Positions 45,662 to 54,909 are shown, counted from the first letter of the stretch. The stretch: DNA of 64,000 bases from Candidatus Pelagisphaera phototrophica (GCF_014529625.1 NZ_CP076039.1:434001-498000); one strand, 5' to 3'. Numbers and translations: made by a program. The notes: a model not told the origin generated them from the sequence alone.

Positions 45662-45892
45662 ATGAGCTTTGCTTTACCCTTGGCCGTGGCGGGGCTATTA
45701 CCGGAGCTCATTGAGGGTATCAGTTGCCGTTGCAGCTCTCGCAACTTTGATGTGGATGTTTTTCGTTTGGAGAGCACCCCCAATGTCGGACTTATTATTA
45801 GCCCTTTCCGCGGGCACTTGATCGTAGTCGACTCGTTTCCAAACGCTTCAAGAAAAGCGAAGAAGAATTCCCCAGCATCAAAGGGAATTTAA
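45662..45892 (+). CDS. Doubtful small open reading frame
   Basis: 76 codons with an ATG and a weakly hydrophobic start (MSFALPLAVAGLLPELIEG), then no recognised motif. It fills the only space between the broken YHYH-type gene and the tRNA. It may be the tail of an old gene or chance. I see no ribosome binding site that would support it. Confidence 0.22.
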   Translation: MSFALPLAVAGLLPELIEGISCRCSSRNFDVDVFRLESTPNVGLIISPFRGHLIVVDSFPNASRKAKKNSPASKGI

Positions 45893-45922
45893 ATACAAGT
45901 TACTTAAAATCAGTTGCTTAAG

Positions 45923-46012
45923 TGGCGGAGAGAGCGGGATTCGAACCCGCGGTACAGTCACCTGCACACACGCTTTCCAAGCGTGCTCTTTAAACCACTC
46001 AGACATCTCTCC
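45923..46012 (-). tRNA. tRNA-Ser(GGA)
   Basis: 90 nt including encoded CCA. Reading 5' from 46012, the acceptor GGAGAGA pairs with TCTCTCC. The anticodon stem CACGC/GCGTG closes the loop TTGGAAA with anticodon GGA (reads UCC/UCU). A long class II variable arm follows (TGTGCAGGTGACTGTACC), then the T-arm GCGGG-TTCGAAT-CCCGC and CCA. All features needed for a working tRNA-Ser are present. It lies 137 bases upstream of nuoB on the opposite strand. Confidence 0.95.
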
Positions 46013-46149
46013 AAACTCCAAAATAGAAGGCTCAGACGAATGGGGAAAATCCGACTCCGCGCAACTGAAAACTTTATCCCTTAAGCAAGTTTGAGGCTCT
46101 TTTAACCAGAGAGTTCATTGTATCGTGAATTCTGTAAAAACCCGCTTGC

Positions 46150-46707
46150 ATGTTGATTGGTCCAGCTTACGTTTCTCTTTTCAAAACTTTCTGGCAAATG
46201 GTCTCTTCTAATCAAGATTTTGGTTATAACAGCAAAGTTGAGGGTGGCGTCATTGTCTCCAAGGCAGATGCGGTTATCAATTGGATCCGTACTCACTCGC
46301 TCTGGCCTATGCCAATGGGCTTGGCGTGTTGTGCGATCGAACTCATGGCTTCCGGTGCCTCTCGATTCGACATTTCTCGATTTGGAGCAGAAGTAATGCG
46401 CTTTTCGCCGAGGCAATCGGATGTTATGATAGTCGCTGGGACGGTCACTTACAAAATGGCCCCGGCATTGCGGCGGATTTATGACCAAATGGCGGACCCC
46501 AAATGGGTAATCGCCATGGGAGCCTGCGCTTCTTCGGGAGGGATGTACCGTTCCTACGCTACTTTGCAAGGGGTTGATAGGATCGTGCCGGTCGACGTTT
46601 ATGTGAGCGGATGCCCTCCTAGGCCGGAAGCTTTGCTCGATGCGCTGATGAAGCTGCAGGACAAAGTTAGCACAGAGCAATCCGCCAAAAGCCTTTTTGA
46701 AGCCTGA
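46150..46707 (+). CDS. nuoB: NADH-quinone oxidoreductase subunit B
   Basis: 185 aa. It carries cluster N2, which passes electrons to quinone. Ligands are C60 and C61 in [14 protein letters not shown]126 in [10 protein letters not shown] and C155 in [14 protein letters not shown]. The ~40 residues before [10 protein letters not shown] are a normal amphipathic N-terminal stretch. It is the first gene of the operon, where nuoA would be expected upstream but is not found. It overlaps or abuts nuoC. Confidence 0.96.
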   Translation: MLIGPAYVSLFKTFWQMVSSNQDFGYNSKVEGGVIVSKADAVINWIRTHSLWPMPMGLACCAIELMASGASRFDISRFGAEVMRFSPRQSDVMIVAGTVTYKMAPALRRIYDQMADPKWVIAMGACASSGGMYRSYATLQGVDRIVPVDVYVSGCPPRPEALLDALMKLQDKVSTEQSAKSLFEA

Positions 46708-46720
46708 TTCTTCCCGGCAA

Positions 46721-47341
46721 ATGATAGCTCAAGATCTCAAATCCGCACTTAAAGAATCATGTCCCGAACTGGACGACCGGGATTCCCTGGACTGGCCGGC
46801 TTTTAACTGTCCGGTTGGGAGCATTCCCGATGTGGTCAAAGAGCTCAGGGACGACCACGGCTTTGATGCCTTGATGGACGCCACAGCGATAGACAATGGG
46901 GTTGAGGCTTCACCTCGGTTCACGGTCGTTTACCATCTATACTCATCCGAGAAGCATACTTATGTCCGGCTCGCGGGCGATTGTTTGGATGACGAAGCCC
47001 CTTCAGCTCCCTCATTGGTAGATCTATACAAAAGTGCAAATTGGATGGAGCGCGAAACCTACGACATGTTTGGGATCATTTACGAAGGCCATCCAGATTT
47101 ACGCCGCATTCTTATGTGGGACGAGTACCCTCATCATCCGCTTCGCAAGGATTTTCCATTAGCAGGGCATGAAAACGAGCTTTGGGACCCCGAAATCGCG
47201 GAGAATACCGGAGTGAAAGTAAAGCCGGCTCCCATGGCGGGCGGGCCATTTGTCGCCCAGCAGTCAGTATTTGAAAGCAAGCGTGAACCTGCAGCTAGAG
47301 ACGAAAGCTGGAGCGAAGAAAAAGAGAAGCCCGACCAGTAG
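46721..47341 (+). CDS. nuoC: NADH-quinone oxidoreductase subunit C
   Basis: 206 aa from the ATG at 46721, 13 bases after the nuoB stop; a TTG at 46697 overlapping nuoB is also open. Complex I 30-kDa subunit in the peripheral arm. Signatures are FTVVYHLYSSEKHTYVRLA, SANWMERETYDMFGIIYEGH, and LRRILMWDEYPHHPLRKDFPL. The last ~35 residues (after VKVKPAPMAGG) are a charged extension of no known function, with many Glu and Lys. Separate from nuoD, so not the NuoCD fusion found in enterobacteria. Confidence 0.94.
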   Translation: MIAQDLKSALKESCPELDDRDSLDWPAFNCPVGSIPDVVKELRDDHGFDALMDATAIDNGVEASPRFTVVYHLYSSEKHTYVRLAGDCLDDEAPSAPSLVDLYKSANWMERETYDMFGIIYEGHPDLRRILMWDEYPHHPLRKDFPLAGHENELWDPEIAENTGVKVKPAPMAGGPFVAQQSVFESKREPAARDESWSEEKEKPDQ

Positions 47342-47377
47342 CGATCTACCACAAAATCCTCTTCCAGAAAATTTCTC

Positions 47378-48619
47378 ATGTCCACAGAAACAACCGAATA
47401 CACTGCTCCTGATTCAGGAGGGAAAGCTGCCACCGCAGCTCAGGAGTTCGAAACCGAGCATCTTGCAGTTAGCATGGGCCCTTCGCACCCGTCCACCCAT
47501 GGAGTGCTGCGATTAAACCTCGAGCTGGATGGCGAAATCGTGAAAATGTGCGACCCAGTTTTAGGATACTTGCACAGAGGTGACGAAAAAATCGCTGAGA
47601 ATATGACCTATAACCAATTCGTTCCCTATACGGATCGATTGGACTACTTGGCTCCTCTGGCCAACAACGCGGCTTACGCAATGGCAGTCGAAAAACTGGC
47701 GAATCTGGAGGTGCCGGAGCGCTGCCAAGCGATTCGAGTTGTCACCAGCGAACTTGCCCGGATTTCCGCTCATCTACTGGGACTAGGTGCCTACACGATG
47801 GATGTGGGGGCGTTGACCGTGTTCATGATTACATTTACGGAGCGGGAAAAGCTGTATAAGCTTTTTGAGGAGCTAACCGGGGCCAGGTTCACCACCAGTT
47901 ATTCAAGAATTGGCGGGGTAGTGCGAGACATGCCGGAAGGCTGGACAAATCGCGTGCTCACGTTTTGCGAAGAGCTCCTGCCATTACTCGACGATGTTGA
48001 GTCGCTGTTGACCCGGAATCGTATCTGGTTTGACCGTACAGCGGATATTGGAATTATTTCGAAAGAGGACGCCGTTGCGTATGGGTTGACTGGCCCTAAT
48101 TTAAGAGGGTCTGGTGTTGATGTCGATTTGCGTAGAGACGTCCCATATAGTGGATACGAACAATATGAGTTCGAGGTGCCTTTAGGTGAAAATGGCGATT
48201 GCTACGATCGATATGCAGTGCGGGTGGAGGAGATGCGGCAAAGCGTGCGTATCGTGCGCCAGGCAATCAAAAAAATGCCAGGGGGGGCCTTCTATGCGGA
48301 AGACGCAAAGAAGATTTACGCCCCCCGGAAGGATAAGATTTTGACGTCGATGGAGGAGCTGATCCAAAATTTCATGATCACGACAGAAGGCCCGGATATG
48401 CCTGCGGGGGAAGTCTACTTCGAAGCGGAAAACCCAAAAGGCGCCCTCGGGTTTTACATTGTTTCGAAAGGAGGGGGCGTTCCTTACCGGATGAAGATCA
48501 GGGGCCCGTCGTTCAACAATTTGTCGATCCTGGAGAAGGTCAGCGTGGGCGCAATGATTTCCGACATATCTGCGATTCTCGGAAGTTTGGACTTTGTGAT
48601 GGGGGAATGCGATCGGTAA
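47378..48619 (+). CDS. nuoD: NADH-quinone oxidoreductase subunit D
   Basis: 413 aa, the 49-kDa subunit that with NuoB forms the quinone site. LAVSMGPSHPSTHGVLRLNL has the conserved His pair, followed by YLHRGDEKIAENMTYNQFVPY, RTADIGIISKEDAVAYGLTGPNLRGSG, and the C-terminal GAMISDISAILGSLDFVMGECDR. The first ~25 residues (STETTEYTAPDSGGKAATA) are a variable polar leader. It is followed by a 107-nt gap before nuoE, the largest in the operon. Confidence 0.96.
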   Translation: MSTETTEYTAPDSGGKAATAAQEFETEHLAVSMGPSHPSTHGVLRLNLELDGEIVKMCDPVLGYLHRGDEKIAENMTYNQFVPYTDRLDYLAPLANNAAYAMAVEKLANLEVPERCQAIRVVTSELARISAHLLGLGAYTMDVGALTVFMITFTEREKLYKLFEELTGARFTTSYSRIGGVVRDMPEGWTNRVLTFCEELLPLLDDVESLLTRNRIWFDRTADIGIISKEDAVAYGLTGPNLRGSGVDVDLRRDVPYSGYEQYEFEVPLGENGDCYDRYAVRVEEMRQSVRIVRQAIKKMPGGAFYAEDAKKIYAPRKDKILTSMEELIQNFMITTEGPDMPAGEVYFEAENPKGALGFYIVSKGGGVPYRMKIRGPSFNNLSILEKVSVGAMISDISAILGSLDFVMGECDR

Positions 48620-48726
48620 CTGAAGAAGAAAGGTTTATGAATGATGTATCATTTACGAAACGGGCGAACGATCAATTGTGCGAGGCCGCTTCTTAATTCC
48701 TAATTTTTATTTCTGAAATTAACTAG

Positions 48727-49212
48727 ATGAATTTAAAGCCAGAAACGCTAGCTGAAATCGAGGAAGCGATCCCGAAGTATCCAGAAAAGCAAAGTTCGGT
48801 GATGCCTTTGCTGCACGCGATCCAAAAAGACCAGGGACTCCTCACAAATGAAGCTGCAGAATGGGTAGCGGCGAAGCTGGAGATAGCGCCGATTCATGTG
48901 CTATCTGTAATCACTTTCTATCCTTTTTTTAGGCAGCATAAAATTGGACGGCGACATATTCGCGTTTGTCGTACTTTGTCTTGTGCGATAGCAGGTGGCG
49001 CCAAGGTGTGTGACAAAATGCTCTCTGAATTTGATGCCGGACTCAATGAGGTCTCTTCGGACGGTGAAGTAACGGTAGAATTTGCTGAATGCTTAGCGAG
49101 CTGCGGTACGGCCCCGGTTATGCTGGTAGATGACGAACTGTACGAGAATCTTGACGAGGCGAAAGCTCAGGAGATTTGTGAAAAGATAAAGGCGGAGGCA
49201 ATGCAAGCGTAG
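48727..49212 (+). CDS. nuoE: NADH-quinone oxidoreductase subunit E
   Basis: 161 aa thioredoxin-fold subunit holding the [2Fe-2S] cluster N1a. Its four cysteines are C81 and C86 in IRVCRTLSCAIAGG and C122 and C126 in ECLASCGTAPVM. Upstream sequence QSSVMPLLHAIQKDQGLLT is the normal family start. It works with NuoF and NuoG in the NADH-oxidising module. nuoF starts five bases downstream. Confidence 0.95.
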   Translation: MNLKPETLAEIEEAIPKYPEKQSSVMPLLHAIQKDQGLLTNEAAEWVAAKLEIAPIHVLSVITFYPFFRQHKIGRRHIRVCRTLSCAIAGGAKVCDKMLSEFDAGLNEVSSDGEVTVEFAECLASCGTAPVMLVDDELYENLDEAKAQEICEKIKAEAMQA

Positions 49213-49217
49213 TTGGA

Positions 49218-50582
49218 ATGGCTATACATCCTAAAGAAAAACGTATCATCTTAAAGTATGCCGATGAGCCTGGCTACACACCAGGCATCGATTGCTACAT
49301 GAAAAACGGCGGCTATGAGATGCTCAAGAAAGCCGTGGGCATGGAGAAGCAGACCATATGCGACGAAGTAAAGAACTCGCAGTTGCGAGGACGCGGAGGA
49401 GCCGGTTTCCCAGCGGGTGTTAAGTGGAGCTTTGTCGATCGAAAATCGGGAAAACCCGTTTACATGGTATGCAATTGCGATGAATCTGAACCAGGTACTT
49501 TCAAGGATCGACAAATTGTTCACAAAGATCCCCATCAATTAATTGAGAGCATTATAATTTCCAGTTTTGCGACGGATTGCGCCAAAGCTTTTATCTACAT
49601 TCGCGAGGAAATGCCCAAAGGGGCTGAGATCCTGAATCAGGCAATAAAGGAAGCGAAGGAAAAGAATTTCGTTGGCGATGATATACTCGGTTCTGGATAC
49701 AGCTGCGATATTGTCGTCCACCGGGGAGCAGCGGCCTACATATGTGGTGAAGAAACCGGATTGATAGAATCACTAGAAGGCAAGCGCGCCAATCCGCGTA
49801 TCAAGCCGCCTTATTTCCCTGCGGTACTCGGATTGTACATGTGTCCGACGATTGTTAACAACGTCGAAACGCTTTGCAACGTATTGCATATTCTCAGAAT
49901 GGGTGCCGATGAGTTTGCTAAGATTGGGCGTCCTAACAATACGGGTACACGTATCTGGTGTGTTTCGGGAGGCGTTAAGCGACCTGGCTACTACGAAGTG
50001 GCGGGGATCACATTGGGTGAACTGGTTTACGATATCTGTGGCGGTCCGAAAGACGGCAGGACCATCAAGGCGATCATCCCAGGTGGGTCTTCCATGAAAA
50101 TTCTCAAAAACGGTGAGCGTTTTACTGGTAAGGATCGTGATGGCAACGGGTACGACTGGGGGATTGAAGACATACCTTTAGATTATGATGGAATTGCTGC
50201 TGCAGGCTCTATGTCCGGATCCGGCGGTATGATGGTACTCGATGACTCGGTTGAAATTCCGGTCGCTTTAGCAAATTTAATGGCCTTTTACTCACACGAG
50301 AGTTGTGGCCAGTGCACACCTTGTCGCGAGGGTTCACTTTGGCTGAAAAAGATCACCACACGAATGGTTCATGGGCAAGCGCGTCCGGAAGATGTAGATT
50401 TGATGAAGTCGGTGGCAGACCAGATTGAAGGCAGGACGATATGTGCTTTTGGTTTTGCCGTTGCCTGGCCTGTGCAGAGTTATTTAGCAAAATTCGAAGA
50501 CGAATTTCGGGAGTTCGCGGAGCGTCACAGCCGGATGGGTGGCGACCGAACGGCAGCCAAAGAGCTGGCTTGCAACCACTAG
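49218..50582 (+). CDS. nuoF: NADH-quinone oxidoreductase subunit F
   Basis: 454 aa, the NADH- and FMN-binding subunit. LRGRGGAGFPAGVKWSFV is the NADH-binding loop, and YMVCNCDESEPGTFKDR and RGAAAYICGEETGLIESLEG are FMN-binding segments. The N3 [4Fe-4S] ligands are C363, C366 and C369 in SCGQCTPCREG and C409 in GRTICAFG. The NADH module (E, F, G) is contiguous. Length and motifs are normal. Confidence 0.97.
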   Translation: MAIHPKEKRIILKYADEPGYTPGIDCYMKNGGYEMLKKAVGMEKQTICDEVKNSQLRGRGGAGFPAGVKWSFVDRKSGKPVYMVCNCDESEPGTFKDRQIVHKDPHQLIESIIISSFATDCAKAFIYIREEMPKGAEILNQAIKEAKEKNFVGDDILGSGYSCDIVVHRGAAAYICGEETGLIESLEGKRANPRIKPPYFPAVLGLYMCPTIVNNVETLCNVLHILRMGADEFAKIGRPNNTGTRIWCVSGGVKRPGYYEVAGITLGELVYDICGGPKDGRTIKAIIPGGSSMKILKNGERFTGKDRDGNGYDWGIEDIPLDYDGIAAAGSMSGSGGMMVLDDSVEIPVALANLMAFYSHESCGQCTPCREGSLWLKKITTRMVHGQARPEDVDLMKSVADQIEGRTICAFGFAVAWPVQSYLAKFEDEFREFAERHSRMGGDRTAAKELACNH

Positions 50583-50612
50583 AGAGCGAGAGGATTGAGA
50601 TAGGCACTTCTA

Positions 50613-52307
50613 ATGGAAGAGAAAGAAAATTTGATCACAGTAAACATCGACGGGCAAGATCTTCAAGTACCCCCAGGTACGAACATGGTTGAAGCGGCGG
50701 CGATATTGGGTAAAGAAATCCCTCATTACTGTTACCATCCAAAGCTCACAATTGCTGGGAATTGCCGCATGTGTCTTGTTGAGCTTGGCATGCCTGGTAG
50801 AGACCGAGCGACCGGTGAGCCCATGGTCAACGAAGATGGGACCCCAAAAATCATGTGGATGCCGGGGCCAGCAATTGGTTGCGGCACGAAGGCTGCCCCT
50901 GGGATGCACATCAAAACCGACTCTCCCAAAGCGCTTGAATCGCGTGAGGCGGTAACTGAGTTTCTCTTAATCAATCATCCACTTGACTGCCCGATCTGCG
51001 ACCAAGCGGGCGAATGTACACTGCAAGAATTTTCGTCTTCGCACGGTCGCGGATACAGCCGGTTTATTGAGCAGAAAAACGTAAAGCCAAAACGAACGCG
51101 ACTAGGACCGAGAGTTACTTTAGATGACGAGCGTTGCGTCCTGTGTTCCCGCTGTATTCGATTTTGTGATGAAGTGGCGGGGGATAGCGTTCTGGGATTT
51201 ACTGATAGTGGCAGCTATTCAACCCTCACTTGTTTTCCCGGCAAGGAGCTAGCGAACAACTATTCTTTGAATACGGTGGATATCTGCCCTGTGGGTGCTT
51301 TGACGAGTACCGACTTTCGTTTTAAAATGAGGGTATGGTTTTTGAAAGAAACCAACAGCATTGATTTTGAAACGAGTGTGGGAGTTAATACGGTCGTTTC
51401 AGCTCGAGAAGGAACGATTTACCGGGTCAAGCCTCGTCGCAACGATGAGGTTAACGATACCTGGATGCCCGACTCTGGCCGCGAACTGTACAAACAGTTA
51501 GAATCGGATGATCGACTCATAAAATGCGCAATTGACTCCCTTGCCACTAGTGCGGCCGATGCAATCGCAAAAGCGAGCGAGTGTTTGCAGGGTGGCGGTG
51601 TCGCTATTGTTGGGTCCGGGCAATGCAGTGTGGAAGAGCAATTCGCACTTAAGGCCATTTCGGACGGAATCGGCGCGAAGGGGGTGTATTTGGTGGCGAG
51701 ATACGGCAAAGACGACGGTATTCTCATGTCGGTCGATCGAAATCCTAATGTGAGAGGTGCCCTGATGGCCGGCCTAGTCAACGATTTGCCAGACGAACAA
51801 CTGGGGGAATTGGGGGCAAAGATTGACAGCGGGGAAGTGACCACTGTTTTTTCAGTGAAAGAAGATCTAATCGCCGGAGGACTTACAGAAGATCAGGTCG
51901 GCAAAGTCAAAATCGTCTATCTGGGCACTCACGAAAACGCGACCAGTAGTCGTGCCAATGTGTTGATCGCAGGCCTGACCCAATTCGAAAAATCAGGTAC
52001 GGTTATCAACCAACAGTTTCGCCTTCAAAAATTTAGCCGAGTGGTTCCGGGTCCTGGCGGAGCGATTGAGGATCTCTACGCCTTGGCTACGATCCAGGCG
52101 AATCTCTCTGGTGAATCATTCCCTTCCACTATCGGATCTCTATGGAAACAAATCGGTACGGAGGGATCGGTGTTCGAGGGAATTTCCTTCCAGTCACTTT
52201 CCGATCAAGGAGAGCTCCTTGACGGAAGCGCTTTTGAGCGCCTTTCATTCCGGGAAGGAAAATCGCTCCACTTTGAACCGAAAAAGGAGGCAGTTGCAGC
52301 TGAGTAG
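50613..52307 (+). CDS. nuoG: NADH-quinone oxidoreductase subunit G, reduced form
   Basis: 564 aa, much shorter than the ~900-residue enterobacterial form. N-terminal clusters are intact: [2Fe-2S] with C40, C51, C54, C90; N5 with H122, C126, C129, C135; N4 with C175, C178, C181, C225. The segment that holds cluster N7 in some NuoG proteins (CxxCxxxC, then a Cys ~27 residues on) reads IDFETSVGVNT here, with no Cys, and WMPDSGR where the last ligand would be. The remaining ~270 residues are a cut-down molybdopterin-like domain without cofactor motifs. It completes the NADH module and passes electrons toward NuoI. Confidence 0.94.
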   Translation: MEEKENLITVNIDGQDLQVPPGTNMVEAAAILGKEIPHYCYHPKLTIAGNCRMCLVELGMPGRDRATGEPMVNEDGTPKIMWMPGPAIGCGTKAAPGMHIKTDSPKALESREAVTEFLLINHPLDCPICDQAGECTLQEFSSSHGRGYSRFIEQKNVKPKRTRLGPRVTLDDERCVLCSRCIRFCDEVAGDSVLGFTDSGSYSTLTCFPGKELANNYSLNTVDICPVGALTSTDFRFKMRVWFLKETNSIDFETSVGVNTVVSAREGTIYRVKPRRNDEVNDTWMPDSGRELYKQLESDDRLIKCAIDSLATSAADAIAKASECLQGGGVAIVGSGQCSVEEQFALKAISDGIGAKGVYLVARYGKDDGILMSVDRNPNVRGALMAGLVNDLPDEQLGELGAKIDSGEVTTVFSVKEDLIAGGLTEDQVGKVKIVYLGTHENATSSRANVLIAGLTQFEKSGTVINQQFRLQKFSRVVPGPGGAIEDLYALATIQANLSGESFPSTIGSLWKQIGTEGSVFEGISFQSLSDQGELLDGSAFERLSFREGKSLHFEPKKEAVAAE

Positions 52308-52315
52308 GCAAAGTC

Positions 52316-53422
52316 ATGGACGTTAACCCGGTTATCTTAAAGTTTGTCTATGCGGCAATAGTCGTGAGCGTTATTATGGGGCTTTGCTCCTATGCCGTCC
52401 TGGCTGAGCGAAAAATATCCAGCTGGATTCAAGGGCGCGTCGGACCGAATCGAACGTCGCTCCCTCTCATCGGTGGTATCCCGGTGATTGGACGGTTTTT
52501 AACGCGATTGGGTATTTTCCAACCCATCCCTGACGGGTTGAAATTCCTGTTTAAAGAGGACGTAGTCCCTGCCCACGTTAACAAATTCTATTTTATCATG
52601 GCGCCAGTCATTGCCTTGGTGCCGGCACTGACAACGGTGGTCGTCGTGCCTTTCGGTCGATTCGTAAATGAGGCTGGGGAAGTCATTCCGCTCGTTCTTG
52701 CGAATGTGAACGTAGGGCTCTTGTTTCTCTTCGCGATTTCTTCACTGGGCGTTTACGGCGTGGTTCTAGCAGGTTGGTCGTCCAATTCGAAATATCCCTT
52801 CCTGGGTGGAATTCGAGCGTCTGCCCAAATGATTTCTTACGAACTGGCAATGGGTGTATCGGTTCTTCCCATACTGATTTGGGTCAATGCGCCAGGCAGG
52901 GATGGAACCCTGAACCTCTTCGATATTGCTCAAGCACAAAATGGATTCTGGTTCGCCATGTGGATGCCCGTTTCTGCGATCATCTTTCTCGTGTGCCTTT
53001 TTGCGGAGACGAACCGTCTCCCTTTTGACATGGCGGAATCGGAGACTGAGCTAGTGAGCGGATTCCACACGGAATATAGCTCGTTCAAATTCGGACTCTT
53101 CTTCGTAGGTGAGTATGCTCACATGGTTGTGGGATCATGTGTATTTACCTTACTATTTCTTGGAGGTTGGAATCCGATGCCCTTTGTCACGTTAGATGCT
53201 TTAGGTTTTGGAGAAGGAATATTGGGAGCAGTGCTCTCGGTTGGAATATTCCTCGGAAAAATGTGCGGTATGATGTTTTTCTTCATGTGGATTCGCTGGA
53301 CACTCCCTCGATTCCGATACGATCAGGTTATGAAGCTCGGTTGGAAGATTCTTCTTCCGCTGTCGATTGCCAACCTTGTCGTCTACACAATCTTCATTTT
53401 CTATTTGGATACGAAACTGTAG
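52316..53422 (+). CDS. nuoH: NADH-quinone oxidoreductase subunit H
   Basis: 368 aa membrane subunit that joins the peripheral and membrane arms and lines the quinone tunnel. About eight membrane helices are visible. Signatures are LAERKISSWIQGRVGPNRTS, IPDGLKFLFKEDVVPAHVNK, RASAQMISYELAMGVSVLPI and FAETNRLPFDMAESETELVSGFHTEYSSFKF. It begins eight bases after nuoG. Length is slightly above average because of an extra loop after GRVGPNRTS. Confidence 0.96.
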   Translation: MDVNPVILKFVYAAIVVSVIMGLCSYAVLAERKISSWIQGRVGPNRTSLPLIGGIPVIGRFLTRLGIFQPIPDGLKFLFKEDVVPAHVNKFYFIMAPVIALVPALTTVVVVPFGRFVNEAGEVIPLVLANVNVGLLFLFAISSLGVYGVVLAGWSSNSKYPFLGGIRASAQMISYELAMGVSVLPILIWVNAPGRDGTLNLFDIAQAQNGFWFAMWMPVSAIIFLVCLFAETNRLPFDMAESETELVSGFHTEYSSFKFGLFFVGEYAHMVVGSCVFTLLFLGGWNPMPFVTLDALGFGEGILGAVLSVGIFLGKMCGMMFFFMWIRWTLPRFRYDQVMKLGWKILLPLSIANLVVYTIFIFYLDTKL

Positions 53423-53469
53423 CAGAATAATGCTTGTTTAAATTTTCCTAAATCTCAACGACCGCAACG

Positions 53470-54006
53470 ATGTCCATTGTAATAAAAAGAAAGCCGCTAA
53501 ATTTCCTGGAGAAACTTTATCTCCCAGAGATTGCTCGTGGACTATCAACCACATTCAAGAAAATTTGGGAGAAACCGGTTACCCTAGAGTATCCTGAGCA
53601 GCGACCGACTATTCCTGAAGGCTATCGCGGGGTTCCCACATTGGTGAAAGACCCTGAGGGTCGCGAAAAGTGTGTTTCGTGCCAATTGTGTGAGTTTGTT
53701 TGTCCTCCAAAAGCCATCCGTATAACGCCGGGAGAAATACCAGAAGATAGTGAGCACGCTCATGTCGAAAAGGCCCCCCAGGAGTTTGAGATCGACATGT
53801 TGCGGTGCATCTACTGCGGCATGTGTCAGGAAGTTTGTCCAGAGGAGGCAATTTGGCTGCAAAATCAGTTCTCTCTGTCTGGATATTCTCGACAGGAACT
53901 CGTAAACAACAAGGAGAAGCTCTACGAACTGGGCGGAACCTTGCCGGATGAACATTTCAAGTGGAGAAAGAAGAAAGCGGCCGCGGAACACGGAAGCGGA
54001 CATTGA
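53470..54006 (+). CDS. nuoI: NADH-quinone oxidoreductase subunit I
   Basis: 178 aa, carries clusters N6a and N6b between NuoG and NuoB. Two ferredoxin motifs are intact: CVSCQLCEFVCPPKA (C68, C71, C74, C78) and CIYCGMCQEVCPEEA (C113, C116, C119, C123). The ~40-residue N-terminus with TTFKKIWEKPVTLEYPEQ contacts the membrane arm. The final His-Gly-rich tail (AEHGSGH) is variable in the family. Confidence 0.96.
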   Translation: MSIVIKRKPLNFLEKLYLPEIARGLSTTFKKIWEKPVTLEYPEQRPTIPEGYRGVPTLVKDPEGREKCVSCQLCEFVCPPKAIRITPGEIPEDSEHAHVEKAPQEFEIDMLRCIYCGMCQEVCPEEAIWLQNQFSLSGYSRQELVNNKEKLYELGGTLPDEHFKWRKKKAAAEHGSGH

Positions 54007-54036
54007 TTATCGCAGCGATCTTTCAGAAGTATTGAG

Positions 54037-54540
54037 ATGACGGATATTTTCTTCTACATATTTGCAATCGCTGCTCTTGCTGGAGCTCTTGGTGTCGTCT
54101 TTAGCCGGAACACGGTTAACGGGGCAATGTGCTTGATCGGAACTTTCTTGAGTATGGCTTCTTTGTTTGTGCTCCTTGAGGCGTACTTTCTAGCGGTAAT
54201 CCAAGTCCTTGTCTATGCTGGCGCTGTCATGGTGCTGTTTCTATTTATTATAATGCTTCTTGATGTAAAGGAGTCGGCCGCAAAGAAAACGAGCATCTAC
54301 ACTTGGGCGGCGAGCCTGATTGGGTTTGGCATTCTAGTCACCGGAGTGGTTGCCATCAGCGCGTCAGAATCGATAAAGAACAAGGCTCCCACGATGCCCG
54401 AGGCTAGCGGAACGAGTTTAAAGACGTTCGGTTATGAGCTTTTTACCACCTATTTGCTGCCGATGCAGGTAACCGGATTCCTATTACTCATCGCAATGAT
54501 TGGCGTCATTGTCCTTAGCAAGAAAGTGAAAACGGAGTAA
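54037..54540 (+). CDS. nuoJ: NADH-quinone oxidoreductase subunit J
   Basis: 167 aa with five predicted membrane helices. [25 protein letters not shown] is the N-terminal signature and [23 protein letters not shown] includes the pi-bulge helix involved in proton transfer. Its TAA overlaps the nuoK ATG by one base (TAATG), so the two are translationally coupled. Confidence 0.94.
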   Translation: MTDIFFYIFAIAALAGALGVVFSRNTVNGAMCLIGTFLSMASLFVLLEAYFLAVIQVLVYAGAVMVLFLFIIMLLDVKESAAKKTSIYTWAASLIGFGILVTGVVAISASESIKNKAPTMPEASGTSLKTFGYELFTTYLLPMQVTGFLLLIAMIGVIVLSKKVKTE

Positions 54541-54842
54541 TGATCAGTTTAGAACAATACATAGCGATCAGCAGCCTCCTTTTTGCCATTGGTTTCTTCG
54601 GGGTACTTTTTCGCAAGAACACTCTGGTGATTTACATGTGCCTTGAGCTTATGCTCAATGCGGCGAACCTGGCCCTAATCGCTTTTTCCCGTTACCATGG
54701 CGGAATGGGTGGAAACCTGTTTGTCTTTTTCACAATCACTGTAGCGGCTGCCGAAGTAGCGGTGGGTCTAGCGATAATCGTAGCTCTGTTTCGAAAACGG
54801 CAGACAGTTGAGGTGGAGGATTTAAACGAATTGAAAAACTGA
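54540..54842 (+). CDS. nuoK: NADH-quinone oxidoreductase subunit K
   Basis: 100 aa, three membrane helices. [25 protein letters not shown] contains the conserved membrane Glu, and [18 protein letters not shown] the second one needed for proton pumping. Length is normal. The start overlaps the nuoJ stop codon. Confidence 0.95.
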   Translation: MISLEQYIAISSLLFAIGFFGVLFRKNTLVIYMCLELMLNAANLALIAFSRYHGGMGGNLFVFFTITVAAAEVAVGLAIIVALFRKRQTVEVEDLNELKN

Positions 54843-54909
54843 TTCTGCAAACGATGGAATACCATACTTCAGGCAAAACCATAATTCACTTTTTCCTATT
54901 TATTTCCTG

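Larger units (their letters stand above)
42558..45945. mobile_element. Candidate small island integrated at tRNA-Ser(GGA)
   Basis: The segment lies on the 3' side of the minus-strand tRNA-Ser and is bounded by the intact tRNA end (45922-45945) and its partial copy (42558-42581), as expected for an integrated element. Contents are a Tat-exported amidohydrolase, an unrecognised two-part secreted protein, a broken small gene and one doubtful frame. Codon use in 44.2-45.6 kb looks more AT-rich than the nuo operon next to it. No integrase, transposase or phage gene is visible, so the element would be a remnant, and chance similarity between tRNA ends is not excluded. Confidence 0.4.
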
